Below, one piece after another: positions 46,440-57,839 of a DNA stretch of 64,000 nt. Every line of letters begins with the position of its first letter. Position 1 is the stretch's first letter. Under the pieces are notes generated by a model, which was not told the DNA's origin, did not search any database, and worked only from the letters and a program-made list of their open reading frames with translations. The stretch is from Paracentrotus lividus (Eukaryota > Echinodermata > Echinoidea > Camarodonta > Echinidae), in the NCBI GenBank assembly GCA_940671915.1, contig CALNVZ010002974.1, positions 18,850,666 through 18,914,665 of the forward strand. Direction: 5' to 3'. The translations under genes were made by a program, and so were the position numbers.

Positions 46440-46514
46440 TTTTTTTTTTTTTTTTAAAGATAACGCTACCCCCTCCCCCCTCCTCTCTCTCTCTCTCTCT
46501 CTCTCTCCCTCTTT
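46440..46514. repeat. T tract and (CT)n tract
   Basis: A run of about 16 T is followed by a C-rich stretch and then TCTC repeats. Simple sequence only. Confidence 0.85.
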
Positions 46515-46696
46515 TAAATCACTTGTACATCATATTGTTGGATTGGCCTCATGTATGACATACTACTGATAAACAGATACTATATATATATATATCTCTC
46601 TCTCTCTAGTTTTCTCAATATATCTCTCTTTTTCTCGGTTGCTCTACCTGTCATAAAACATTCACAGTTCATGGACATATATCTTCTTTGTTTGCT

Positions 46697-47675
46697 GGGT
46701 CGTGTGTTATGAACTCGCCGCCCAAATAGGGTGGTTTTGTTACGCTTTTTGCTATTTTTCAGCATTAATTTGTCAATTTTTTCCAAAGTAAGAAAGTTTA
46801 TGTAACAATTTTGATCTCATTTTAAAGATATATTACTGTGCTAGCTCCCTGTGAAGTTTCATTGTTCTAGGTAACATTCTAGTGGAGTTACAATGGTTTA
46901 AGTTTGGGACAGTAGGGGTGGTGCCGGAAGCGGCGCCGCCTGTACAAAGTCAATGGGAAATTTTACATTTTGTGTCTGATTTACATGTAGGTAAAACTTG
47001 AATTTCTCTGCCAAATTTTGGCTTATGACTGTAAATTAGGTACCAAATTGAAGCTTATGAACTGCTTTATACCATGAAATCATTGAACAACAGGTTTGAT
47101 TGTACAATAGTACCCAGGAAGACTCAACAATCCTTATTTGACCTAAAAAGGCAATGCTTCCAGTACAAAGTCATTAGGAATTAGAGATATTGTAGTACCG
47201 TTGGGAAAACTGCAATATCTCTGCCAAATTTTAACCTATGATTGTGAATTTACCACCAAATTTAAGCTTATAAACTGCTTTATACTATCATATCACTACA
47301 ATAATATGTTTGATGGTGCAACAGTACTTGGCAGGACCCAACCCCCTAAACCATAGTGGTCTTATTATTCTCTACCAGAATATATAATATTATGAATATT
47401 TGGGTGATTATAGCTGACTTGACGATAAAAACAATGAAAATTTAAAAAAATCTAAGTTTCCTGAATTTTTTCCTAATAACTTTTTTGTCTTGCACCTGGT
47501 ATAATTTTTCAATGCAGATTTAGATTCCTTGAGGAATTTCCTTTCAGAAAATGTATAGTTTTGATATATTAAGGTGCATTCTTTTCGAGATACAGGTCTT
47601 TGAAGTAATAAAAGTGCCATTTGTAGTCAAATTGGCGTGTAACGCAGAAGGCGGCGAACTTATAACACACGGCCG
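46697..47675. mobile_element. MITE P with internal duplication
   Basis: GGTCGTGTGTTATGAACTCG at the left matches the inverse of the right end (AACTTATAACACACGGCC). Two imperfect direct copies of about 120 bp (46990-47110 and 47205-47330, sharing TCTCTGCCAAATTTT and AAACTGCTTTATAC) lie inside. There is no coding sequence. Confidence 0.65.
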
Positions 47676-48872
47676 CTGTTAAATTTTATAAATGACTATA
47701 TTTCTAATAAAAAAAAAAAATACAACAATATATCAGTATTTCATAATAAAGGGTTCATGATCCAAGACTTGTGTTCATTCTATATCAAGTTCTATTTCAT
47801 TTTTTCAATTTTCAAATTAACGTGTATATATCCATTTCTTTCACTCTATTTCACCCTCTCCCTCCCCTCTCCCCCCCCCCTCTCTCTCTCTTACTCTACC
47901 TTTCATCATGTTCATCATAGCTACTGTGGTAGCTATATGTATTTCCACAACTTTTGGAAATATCTCTTCTCTATTTAATTTTAAATTCTGTTCATAATCA
48001 ATCTTTTATTTATGTTTCATACTTTGAAATACTCAGGATTTTTTAATAAAATATTACATACGCTTCTTTCATTTATTTTCAAAGTAACGTAGCCTTCCCC
48101 GTTTCACCCCCCCCCCTCCCTTTCTCTTTCTCTTACTCTCTTTTTCTTTCTCTTTCACTCTCTTTTTCTTTCTTCATCATTCATACTTCTTGTTCGCAAT
48201 TCAAGTTTTGTTCTGAACATATAAATGAGCATGAATATTAAATATATAAACTATTATGAGAATTTTATATGGCCTAAAAGTGTATTTCATCATCATTATG
48301 TTTTAACGATTTAACCACAAAATTACCACAATGAAAGATCTGGCACTATACATGCGGTTTAATCTTGAAAGAAAGTTCCAACAAGCTTTTCTGCTAAATT
48401 AGCTAGGTCTACTTAAAAGTGAATTTTAATATTTTCACATTTAAACAAAACAACAACAAAACACCCCCCCCCCAAAAAAAAAAAAATAAATAAAAGTAAA
48501 TAAATAAATAAATAAATAAAATAAAATATATAAATAAATAAACAAATAAAAAAATAATAATAATGATAATAACAATTGTTATATATAAGACCGCATATAT
48601 GAAAATAAACATTTAGTTCTTCGTATGGTTCTTTCGTCTAAAATAGAAATCGAATATTAGTTGTTCCGAAGGTCCGTTTGCCCAAACACCTCATACCTAA
48701 TACTTAATACTTAATAGTTAATAATAAAGTGTCGTTTGTCCTTTATTAAGTTCATGAAACGAAATAAGGCTCATTTCTTCTTAAAACCCATTTAGTACCA
48801 AATTTATTTGTGGGTGTAATAAACCTTTTGAATATTGAACCCTTTTCATATTAATTTTGTACTTATAAATTT
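47676..48872. other. Simple-sequence-rich spacer within N
   Basis: It holds C/CT-rich tracts at 47855-47890 and 48105-48180 and TAAA-type repeats at 48470-48560. No coding or inverted-repeat structure was recognised. Confidence 0.5.
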
Positions 48873-49200
48873 AAATCTATATCATTCTTGGTCACGTTTA
48901 ATAGCTTAATTAAACTCTTCAATTTAAAAAGTTAAGTTTAATCTTAAAAGGAGGTCCCGACAATGTGACGGGCACAATAGCGGGCAAGAGTAATAACACA
49001 TAATTGGGAGTATAGAGCTACCCCCTCGCAGCTGTCCCGAGCCTTATACTTTTCAATAGCCCTCACAGCGCGCCGCCCCTCCCGACAAAAGCCCATGTTC
49101 TATTCATCCCGAAATGACCATTTTTGTTTTCCATGAAACAACACCTTTTGTAGGACATGGACTTACTGTTGGAGAAACGGCGCGTGGTGAGGGATATTAA
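48873..49200 (+). repeat. Direct repeat D2
   Basis: Second copy of D1, with small indels relative to it. Confidence 0.7.
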
Positions 49201-49424
49201 GCGGCTTTCGGAGCACTACGGTAGCTCTGAAGAGCAAATATTGAATTGCGCATGTGCAACTCCCTTTTTGCTACCGTCTTCTTCCCAAACACGACGGTAG
49301 TCGAGCGATTTAGCGTACGGTGTAGAATGACTACTGTAGGCATAGTCTTGGTATGTTTTATGTACATAAAATCATTTCAATGATAAAGCGCAAACTGAAG
49401 GAAGAAATTCATAACAGAAATGAA

Positions 49425-49620
49425 AGTTAAAGGATAAAACAAGGAAATACATTACACATAAAAGAAGAGAAAATGAAACAAGAATAAAACAAAGAAAGAC
49501 TTAACAATTTAAAGGAAAGAAGAATAAAAAAGGATAAAACAAAGAAATGCATAAGAAATTATTGAAGAGAAGAGAAAAGAAGGATAAAACAAATAAATAC
49601 ATAAGAAAGAAAGCGCTGTA
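49425..49620. repeat. A-rich degenerate tandem repeat
   Basis: AGGATAAAACAAAGAAATAC-like units recur about every 40-50 bp. Confidence 0.6.
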
Positions 49621-50116
49621 AAATCAGAATTGTTTTCCCAAAAAGGTGAAAACGGCATTACAAAACCCGAAGACTTGTTTCCGCTAAAAATAACGAAATA
49701 ATGTGAAAAATAGGCCGATCGTGATTATAGGATAAAAATTTAATGTATCAACAAACAGGACAGAAGTAAAAGTTTCAGAAAAGGATATAAACTTTCCATG
49801 CTTCCACTATTTGCCACGTTGCATCGTTCAATTCTATCTTAGTTGCCGACAGGAAATCAAAAAGAGGGATAAAGATAATCTCTACGTTCGTTTCCGTTTG
49901 CACGCACTCACCGATCGATAATTGGCACGTTCGCTAGTGCGTTTGGGTCAATCCTCATTGTTTTGGAGAACAATGGACGTTCAACCCCTTCAACTTTGCT
50001 CTAAAATATGGAGTGTGTTCGGTACGTTAACGAACTCACTTTTTAATTGCGAGTTCCGAACGCTTCTGAACTTCCGTCAACTTAAATCTCTCCCGCCTAA
50101 AACATGTAGTCCAAAT

Positions 50117-50118
<2 letters not shown>

Positions 50119-50164
<46 letters not shown>
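50119..50164. repeat. Poly-A tract (46 A)
   Basis: A pure A run within N. It may be a retroposed tail, but nothing recognisable precedes it. Confidence 0.85.
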
Positions 50165-50166
<2 letters not shown>

Positions 50167-50914
50167 CCCATTGCATATGCCGATTGATCAAAGAGTATTT
50201 GAGGTAGAAGTATGAAACTTAGCAGGCTTATTTATTTTAATAAACCTCAAATACCTGCCAAGTTTGGCAAAATTTGGTCAAATGGGGAGGGGTTGATTCG
50301 CCCCCTCCCTTGGTGGTGAGATGACCAAAATAACCATGCCCATTGAAGGTTAAGACTATTTTTTCATTAAATGAAGACACCCCTAGTAAATGTATATTTT
50401 TTTTAGAAGGAAATTTCATGAGCAATTCAAATATGTTGAAATGTAGGGTCAGAGGGAAAGGGACTTAAATGGGGGCTCTGCAGTAAAGATGAGGGGCCCC
50501 TCACAAATAATTTAAAAAAAATCCCGCAGAACATGTTACTATTTCACCCTATCGTATTGTGAATGACATTTTTGACATTCTCCTGAAATTTCCTTTCAGA
50601 AAATGTATACTTTAGTAGGGAGAGACTTGACATTTTTAACGTTATGACACTTTGATCCTGATATGGGCAAGCTTTTTTTTAGATTTTACAATTGGTAGCA
50701 TAACACAAATAAGGCGATTCGGGGGCGAGTTCGATGTTAGTTAGTTTCAAAGTATAATAATGACTTTTGTAGACACTCCAGGCATTTTAAAGGTATTTAA
50801 ATGGTCAACTGAATGAAAACAACTAAAATCATCTAAATTTATTTGGTGTTCTAATAATTTTGGCCACCCCTGTATATAATTACTAGGGCGGTTTTTATTT
50901 ATAAATTCATGGTT

Positions 50915-51220
50915 ACACTTCGTAATTCCGAAGGTTCGTTATTCCGAAGGTCCATTATTCCGAAGGTTCGTCATTCCGAAACACGTAAAATGCCTATACC
51001 TCGATGTTCGTTTATCCGAAAAAAAGGGTTCGTTAATCCGAACATTGGTGGCGTTATTCCGAAGGTTTGTTATACCGAAGGTTCGTCATTCCGAAAACGA
51101 AAAAGGGTCCGTCATTCCGAAGGTTCGACATTCCGAAAACGAAATAGGGTTCGTCATTCCGAAGGGTCGTAATTCCGAAAACGAAAAAGGGCTCGTCATT
51201 CCGAAGGTTCGTTAATCCGA
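50915..51220 (+). repeat. Left array of ATTCCGAAGGTTCGTN units
   Basis: Roughly 17-bp units and longer variants follow each other almost without spacers. An open frame through it is only the repeat read in translation. Confidence 0.85.
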
Positions 51221-52148
51221 AAATAAAATAAGTTTTGTAATTAGTCCAAAACTGAAATAGTCTGTGGCGAAGCCGGGAAAACTGGAGGGCAGGCGTGTTG
51301 TAGGGGGAAGGGTATCACCTTTAAGTGTTCAATTATTGTTATGAGGGTGGAAAGGGGTTGATCTATCGTTACCAGGGGCGTTTAAGAATTCTTTCAAATG
51401 GGTGATCATATGCTTCAGGCCCGTAACTAGGATTTTTCCGGGGGGGGGTTCGAAAATTGAAAAGTGGACCTTTTCTTAAACAGCAAACCTTGCGAGCCGA
51501 AAATTTTGGCATATAACTACCCGAAGGCAGTTTATTTAAGTCATGATTTTCTTTTTAATTCCTCTACGAGGTGATGATAACATCCCTTTTAGCAAAATAT
51601 GTTGTGAACACGAAGCGTGAGCGGAAAATTTAACATTATATTACTTTACTTTTGGAGTCAGGAATCAGTCAATGGGACTTTTTACGAAAACTCTACGAGC
51701 GCGAAGCGCGAGCCGAAAATTTTGACTTATAATGACCTTAAGGTAGTGTATTTTTTTTACTTTTTTCCCTCTTATTTTTACAGATCCGTAATAGGGATTT
51801 TTTTATAAGGGTTTACAAATGTGAAAAGCAATCTTTTCGCAAGGATTGAACTTGCGAGCGCGAAGCGCGAGCCGGAAAATTTTGCTGTTTAATGGCCTGA
51901 ATGTGGTATGTTATATGCACAGTTTGTCTCTTATATCTTTCTTTTTTCTTTTAATTCCTTAACAAGTTAATGATCACCTCCCTTTCTAATAACGTGAACT
52001 TTGCCTTGTATTTCAGGCATATTTTGCCTCATTTCTACTTTCAATATTCATCCACACACAGATGACCAAATTCCAAAAGATGCGGGGCGGAAAAAAAACA
52101 CAAAATCATTATGAATGCTGTGAATTTGTAGCACATTTCTTTTTAACC
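51221..52148. repeat. Interior of Q with GCGCGAAGCGCGAGCC repeats
   Basis: GAGCGCGAAGCGCGAGCC followed by GAAAATTTTG occurs near 51690 and 51857, with degenerate versions near 51488 and 51610. Copies resume near 53546 and 53685 after element R, showing that R was inserted into this repeat. Confidence 0.6.
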
Positions 52149-52150
52149 TA

Positions 52151-53505
52151 CAGTGCGTATCAATAAAAACGGGACAGTTTTGAAAAGTCTATCAAAAATT
52201 TTGTTTCAAATTACGATGTCTTTATTTTTATGTTAATAGATGCTCTAAAGTCTTATCTTTCAAATGCAATTTTAAAACTTAAGTTTCGTTCATGCTTGAG
52301 CACACACAGAACATTTTTGTCGGGGGCTCAAAAAACGGCTTGCGCACAAAATGGAAAAAATGAGAAATATTCATGATCATCAGACTTCGTGCTAATCAAC
52401 AGTCTTTCTCTAAACTTTTATTTTATCGTTGCCATTATTTTCGAATTATGATTTAAAATTTATTTACAAAGCTATTTATTCATTTTATTTGTTTTGTTTT
52501 TGTTCTCTTTTTGATATGTTATCTTTTTGCAATAAATATTCCTTCAAAACTTTTTTTTTGTCCACCCAAGAAAGGGGATATGGTTGGTTGGTTGTTTAAT
52601 AAAAAAATGCTTGATTGATTGCTTTGTTTGTTTGTTTTGTTCATGCTTGAACGAAGACGGAAAGTTTTTGTCGGATGTTCAAAAAAAGAAAGACAAACTT
52701 TCGTTAAATTCAAAAGGTATTATAATATTCTGAATCATTATTCTGAAGCAGGTACTCCCATTCGGATTGATTGCTACTTTACTCTGATCAATGATTATGT
52801 TAATCTTTTAAGACGATTTCTTATGATTGTTCCAACGATTTAATAAATCCTTTGAACAATCAATCAATCGATCAATCATTCAAAGAAATAAAGAATTAAT
52901 CAAACAATCAATCATTCAAAATGGTCAATCTATCAATCCTTCATTCAATCAATCGATCAATCAATAAATCAAGCAATCAATCAAACAATCAAACGAAGAA
53001 ACAAAGCAATGAATCAAATAATCAAACAACCAACCAAATCTCCTTGCTTGGGTTGAAAATACTTTTCTTTTTCTTTTTTTTTTTTAGTTTGAAGGAATAT
53101 TCAATGCTCAAAGATAGCATGTTAACATGTGAAGAAAAAAAAACAAAAAACAAACAAACAAAAAAACAATTCAAGTAAATAAATACCTTTATAAATGAAT
53201 TTTGAAAGCAAAATTCGAAAATAATGGCAAAGATAATCAAAAGGTTAAGATTAAGTCTGCTGATTAGCAATAAGTCTGATGTTCGTATTTCTCATTTTTT
53301 CCCCATTTTGTTCGCAAGCCCTTTTTTGAGCCCCCGACAAAAACGTTCTGTGTGCGCTCAAGCATGAACGAAAATTATTATATTAAATGGCATTTAAAAG
53401 ATAAGATTTCAGAGCATCTATTAACATAAAAATATAGACATAATAATTTAAAACGGAATTTTGACAGACTTTTCAAAACTGTCCCGTTTTTATTGATACA
53501 CGCTG
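52151..53505. mobile_element. Element R, TA-flanked with about 400-bp inverted arms
   Basis: It starts CAGTGCGTATCAATAAAAAC and ends in its near-inverse, with TA at 52149-52150 and 53506-53507. The arms stay similar for about 400 bp (GAGCCCCCGACAAAAA block). The centre holds a TCAA-rich microsatellite (about 52856-53040). It has mariner/Tc1-type ends and no transposase. Confidence 0.85.
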
Positions 53506-53878
53506 TATAATTCGGCCTATCGAACGGGAGGTCAAGTGGACATGGCGAGCGCGAAGCGCGAGCCGAAAATTTTGCTTACATTTTTTAAAAATTACATGGA
53601 GGCTGTGCATTTAAAGCACATTTGCTTTTTTTTTTATATTCCTAACTAACAAGATGATATTCACCTTCCTTGAATTTGATATGCGAGCATGAAGCCGAAA
53701 GGAAAAGCTCTTATTAAATGACTCATAATTTCATTTTTTATTGTAATCTCTCTTGAAAACCAGGGATGAAGGATAAGCGGGGGGGGGGGCTGTAGCCCCT
53801 CCAATTCTATCTGTAGACACTTACAAAAATGCGAAAAAGATTATATAGTTGTCCGTGTGTTCAGCGAATTAACTTTGT

Positions 53879-53907
53879 ACCCTCCCCCCCCCCCCCCCCC
53901 CCCCCAT
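53879..53907. repeat. Poly-C tract
   Basis: An almost pure run of about 25 C; its length is probably unreliable in the assembly. Confidence 0.8.
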
Positions 53908-54718
53908 TCCTGCCCCAAATTCTTTTAAAAACGCACCGCGGTCTATAAATATACGCGAGCGCCAGCGAAAATATTACACACACCTATCTGAAAATGGGGT
54001 TTTTCTGCACTTCATAATTTAGCTCAGGAACATTTTGTCCATCAGGTCATATCAATTCTAGTTGTAAACTTAAGAGGAAGAGGGCGCTATCACTCTACGC
54101 AAATCAAACGCTGCCATAGACATTTTGTATTTTGCACAGTTTTTTCACTTTGTTTTCTTGATTATGGCGAGCAACTACTTTTTCAAAGAAATGATCAACT
54201 TGAATAAGTACGCTAAGAGTCTTTTTTTTTCAAAAATAGGAATAACTTACTGCAAAGGGGAAAACAAGTCCTGTCACTTGTATCAATTCGAAATCCTAAT
54301 CAGATCAAATTCCTGTACAATATGGCCAATTTTGCTCTCAAAATAGCTCATACGCCACATAATTATCTTCCTGGATAACGCATAATTATATTACAGCTTA
54401 ATGATCAAGCCGTTTTTAAAAGCTTGAATTCTCACCTTTCCAGAGATGGTAAATTCATTTCGATTGGTTAAGAAAAAGTCCTGTCACTTTGAACATTATT
54501 ACAATAGAATCTTTACTCGATGGGTCGATATTTCCGCATATCACATGCATATCGCATGTGGACGGCGTCTTCGCAAGAGGTGACAAGATCACTACTTATA
54601 TCAATAATCGTTTGGAACATCAATCTATGTGAAATAAAGATTCTGATTACAACTTCATCACAATAATGTTATAAGCTTGCCCAAATGTGTATTTCCTCCA
54701 TCTGGTCTGGAGAATCTA
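53908..54718. other. Unassigned interior of Q
   Basis: I see no gene or clear repeat structure. A short frame at 54125-54346 shows no family motif. Confidence 0.4.
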
Positions 54719-54722
54719 TTAA

Positions 54723-55770
54723 CTCTTTATGTGCCATGAGCGCAGAATTGCACGTACGTAGGGGTGCCGTGAGTGCAATTTTTTACACTGTAGTACACGA
54801 GTCAATTGGACATTCATATTACCGCTCGTAGTAGGCAGCAATTATTCGCGCTCTGTATTGTTTGCAGTGTATGCAACTCATACTTTCAGATAAACTGCTT
54901 TTCGTCATAGTGTTACATTTGAAATAACAGCATATTTAGCGTTTTTCGGTGGATTTTTTTTCTTCTCTTGTTATAAGTCCTCATATACTTGTATACATCT
55001 GATATTACAGTATTACTTGTATACATACACTGTGGAAGAACAAAAATCAATAAAGTCCTTCATTTCAAAGGCTGATTTATGGCAACAAAAGAAAAAGGAG
55101 ATGAAAAAAGAAAAAGATGTATCCCTCTGCTGTTCCCTTTCACTTCCCGCTAAACCGGATATCGGCAATGACCAGGACCAGGGTAGTTTCAATGGGGAGA
55201 TCACCCAATTGTAAAGGTTAGATGACCAGGGAGGAAGGTTTCTATGGGGAAGATTACCCCATTGTCAAGAGTGGCCTACAGGGCTGGGGGAATTCAATGG
55301 GAGGGATTACCCCGTTGTCAAGAGTGGCTGAGAGAGACACTTTGATCTTTCTTTTCCTTTGAACTTTTTTTTTCAATAAACTATTACCCTAGTATTTTAT
55401 TGTTAGTATGAGAGTATGATATACCAAAACAAAGCTTAGAAGTTCACCTTGCTAATGCATTTGATTTAAAAGTATGTGATTATTGGTAAATAAGACATTT
55501 TGGAGGAATAAAAAGTTGTCATAAATATGAAAAATCAAACAATATATATTTATAATTATTATAATAATGATGATAAATAATGCCACGAGTGTGGCATCAT
55601 CAAAACAGAAATTATATACTCTACAACTTTGCTACACAATATTTTTTGTAAGGTTCAAGCAGTAAAAAGTTATAGCAAGTTGATTCAGCAAACTCTATAA
55701 AGATTGGCCTTAAATGCGTGTCCCTGAAATAATGTGGCACAGGCCACTTTTTCAAGTGGCGCATAAAGAG
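54723..55770. mobile_element. Element K, TTAA-flanked, 1,048 bp
   Basis: It starts CTCTTTATGTGCCATGAG and ends TGGCGCATAAAGAG, with TTAA on both sides (54719-54722 and 55771-55774). That fits piggyBac- or Kolobok-type insertion. No transposase is present. Three imperfect copies of an about 53-bp unit (GATTACCCCATTGTCAAGAG) lie at 55192-55335. Confidence 0.8.
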
Positions 55771-56138
55771 TTAACTAACAACATGATAAAAGTTCATTAA
55801 TTTCTTTCATCTCCATGTACGAGTAGATTGCTGAACCGAACGGATAATACCATTCCAGCTGCAGGGAAGTCTTCTTAAGCGAGTTTTTGTGAGCTAATTT
55901 ATTATTGCAGCCAGCTGTATAGATTTCTACGCTTGTCAGTCGTATTTCCAACGTCGCTTCGTTGCGTCTGGCCTCTTAGATATAATGGACGCGCCTTGTT
56001 TAATTACGATATAATGCCGCACATTGGTATACGTTAACTTTACATTTTACATAGAGTAGAATTGATATGGACAGGCATATTTAAGAATCTGCAGAGCATT
56101 TTATGCATAAAAGTGGGGGTTTCACACTTTTGGTTAAC

Positions 56139-56204
56139 GCCACCTGGTATCGACCTCACAACCCTTGTAAGGCAGACGCTCTACCCACTGGGCCAACACA
56201 TCAG
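56139..56204 (-). repeat. tRNA-Val-like SINE head
   Basis: The minus strand has an A box (TGGCCCAGTGGGTA), AGAGCGTCTGCC, a CTTACAA anticodon loop (TAC, valine) and a B-box-like GGTCGATACC. The last departs from GGTTCGANTCC, and the acceptor arm is not complementary. This fits a tRNA-derived SINE or pseudogene. Confidence 0.55.
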
Positions 56205-56284
56205 TACATTCACTTATATAATGTGTGAGGCATTAGTCCCCGCTAGCCCCCGATACCCCTAAAATAATGACACCCCTCCTCGCA

Positions 56285-56515
56285 ATGACAAACCTTCGGA
56301 ACAACGAACCCTTTTTCGTTTTCGGAATGATGAACCTTCGGAGTAACGAACCTTATTTCGTTTTCGGAATGACGAACCTTCGGAATGACGAACCCTATTT
56401 CGTTTTCGGAATCACGAACCTTCGGAATAACGAACCTTCTGAATGACGAACCTTCGGAATAACGAATCTTCGGAATAAAAGATCCTTCGGAATTACGAAC
56501 CTTCGGAATAACGGG
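56285..56515 (-). repeat. Right array of TTCGGAATNACGAACC units
   Basis: Inverse orientation of the array at 50915-51220, with about 12 units and no spacers. Confidence 0.85.
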
Positions 56516-57461
56516 TGCTTACCAAATTCATAATAGATCTTTATAAAGTGGATCCTCTCCCTGCGACCGACTACCTTACGGCCTGGTACAACTCTGATGA
56601 CATCAGTGATAAAAAGGACATCGAAAACATCACATCCGTACGCGAGGTAAGAGGGCATTTCGTCCCAATATAATATCATGGGCGCCATAAAAAGGGGGAG
56701 CCTTAATGGTTGATTCGGTTAATTTTTCACATGAATTTGAATGTTGTTACATAATATATTAAACAAAATGATAGATGTATTTTGATTTTGGGATGTTCCA
56801 ACTTTTCTCTTCCCGATTCTCCTCTCCCATTTTTCATCTTTACAGTAGTGTACATATTCTTTAGAGGCGGACTATAATTGTGGTCACGAGTATTTGAAAC
56901 TGTCAAACGTTTTCGTTGACGTTGAATACCATGTATGAAATTACATTGCATCATTACTTTCAAATATATTTTTGATACAAAATGATCAAATGAAAAAATG
57001 CTGGGGAAAAAATCATTAAAAGCAAGAAATCCGATAACAACGACACGCGGGCTTGGGGAATATTTGACAAACATGACCAAACGAACATGAGATAGAGACA
57101 TTGGATGGGGTGTGGACAAAATAATGATAATTAATCAGTGTCGCTATGTAAACTGGACACAACTAGAGTACCAATATGACGTTCACCCGGTTTAAATTAT
57201 GATAGGAATTCAAGCAGATGATGTAAACTTACTTTGCACACTTGCTTGTTCATTGACCATCTTGTCGATATTTTATGATTTATTATTGCAAACTATAATG
57301 CTAAATGAGTTAAAGAATAAGGAGATATGGGTAAAATCTTAATTCCGATGGTATTCAGTCATACACCGCTACACAAATCTCACATTTATCCATTACTCCA
57401 ATACGCACACCCACCAACACACACACACACACACAAACAAACACAAACACCCACACACACA

Positions 57462-57496
<35 letters not shown>

Positions 57497-57839
57497 TCGT
57501 GTACGCATTACAAATGGCGACTGTGCATAAAAACTATACAAATGGTGACTGGGTCAGTTTACGTTTTTAACCTATAAAACATATTCGAAATACGATATTT
57601 TTGACAATTAATTTAAAAAGACAGAAGTTAAATTTTAAAAAGGCCTAATTTTGCTTGTTTCATTGAACCTGCCCATATGCTATACAAACGGTGACATACC
57701 GTTATTTCGGTGTGTTAATTTGTGTGTGCTCAGTTGGAATGCCCCACTCGTGTCATGTCACAAGTGAGGACACATTCGTTGGTTCCGTTTATGTCTTCAT
57801 TTGTTTCCCACTATTACGACTTGCTCCACGATTGAAATC
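56516..57839. other. Unassigned spacer with (CA)n tract
   Basis: A CA-rich microsatellite occupies 57411-57493. The short frames here, such as the minus-strand one at 56727-57119, show no recognisable domain. Confidence 0.45.

Larger units (their letters stand above)
44854..50872. mobile_element. Element N, 6-kb TA-flanked element
   Basis: The left end CATGGTGGCCCAAAATTATT and the right-end inverse of CAGGGGTGGCCAAAATTATT lie between TA duplications (44852-44853 and 50873-50874). The GGCCAAAATTATTAGAACACC end is mariner/Tc1-like. No transposase frame remains. Insertions include MITE P and the direct repeats D1 and D2. ACGAACGCGTTCGT palindromes cluster at 45171-45303 and related TTCG/ACGTT motifs at 49880-50080. 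Confidence 0.65.
50915..56515. mobile_element. Region Q bounded by inverted TTCGGAAT arrays
   Basis: The left array (50915-51220) has ATTCCGAAGGTTCGTC-type units. The right array (56285-56515) has the inverse, TTCGGAATNACGAACC. Both contain a variant unit with CGAAAACGAAA. The inverted layout suggests one element with motif-array arms and a 5-kb interior holding elements R and K and a SINE-like segment. The termini were not resolved. Confidence 0.6.

Noticed and set aside
50909..51172. Plus-strand frame with repeated RHSEGS peptides
   Set aside because: Translation of the TTCGGAAT motif array.
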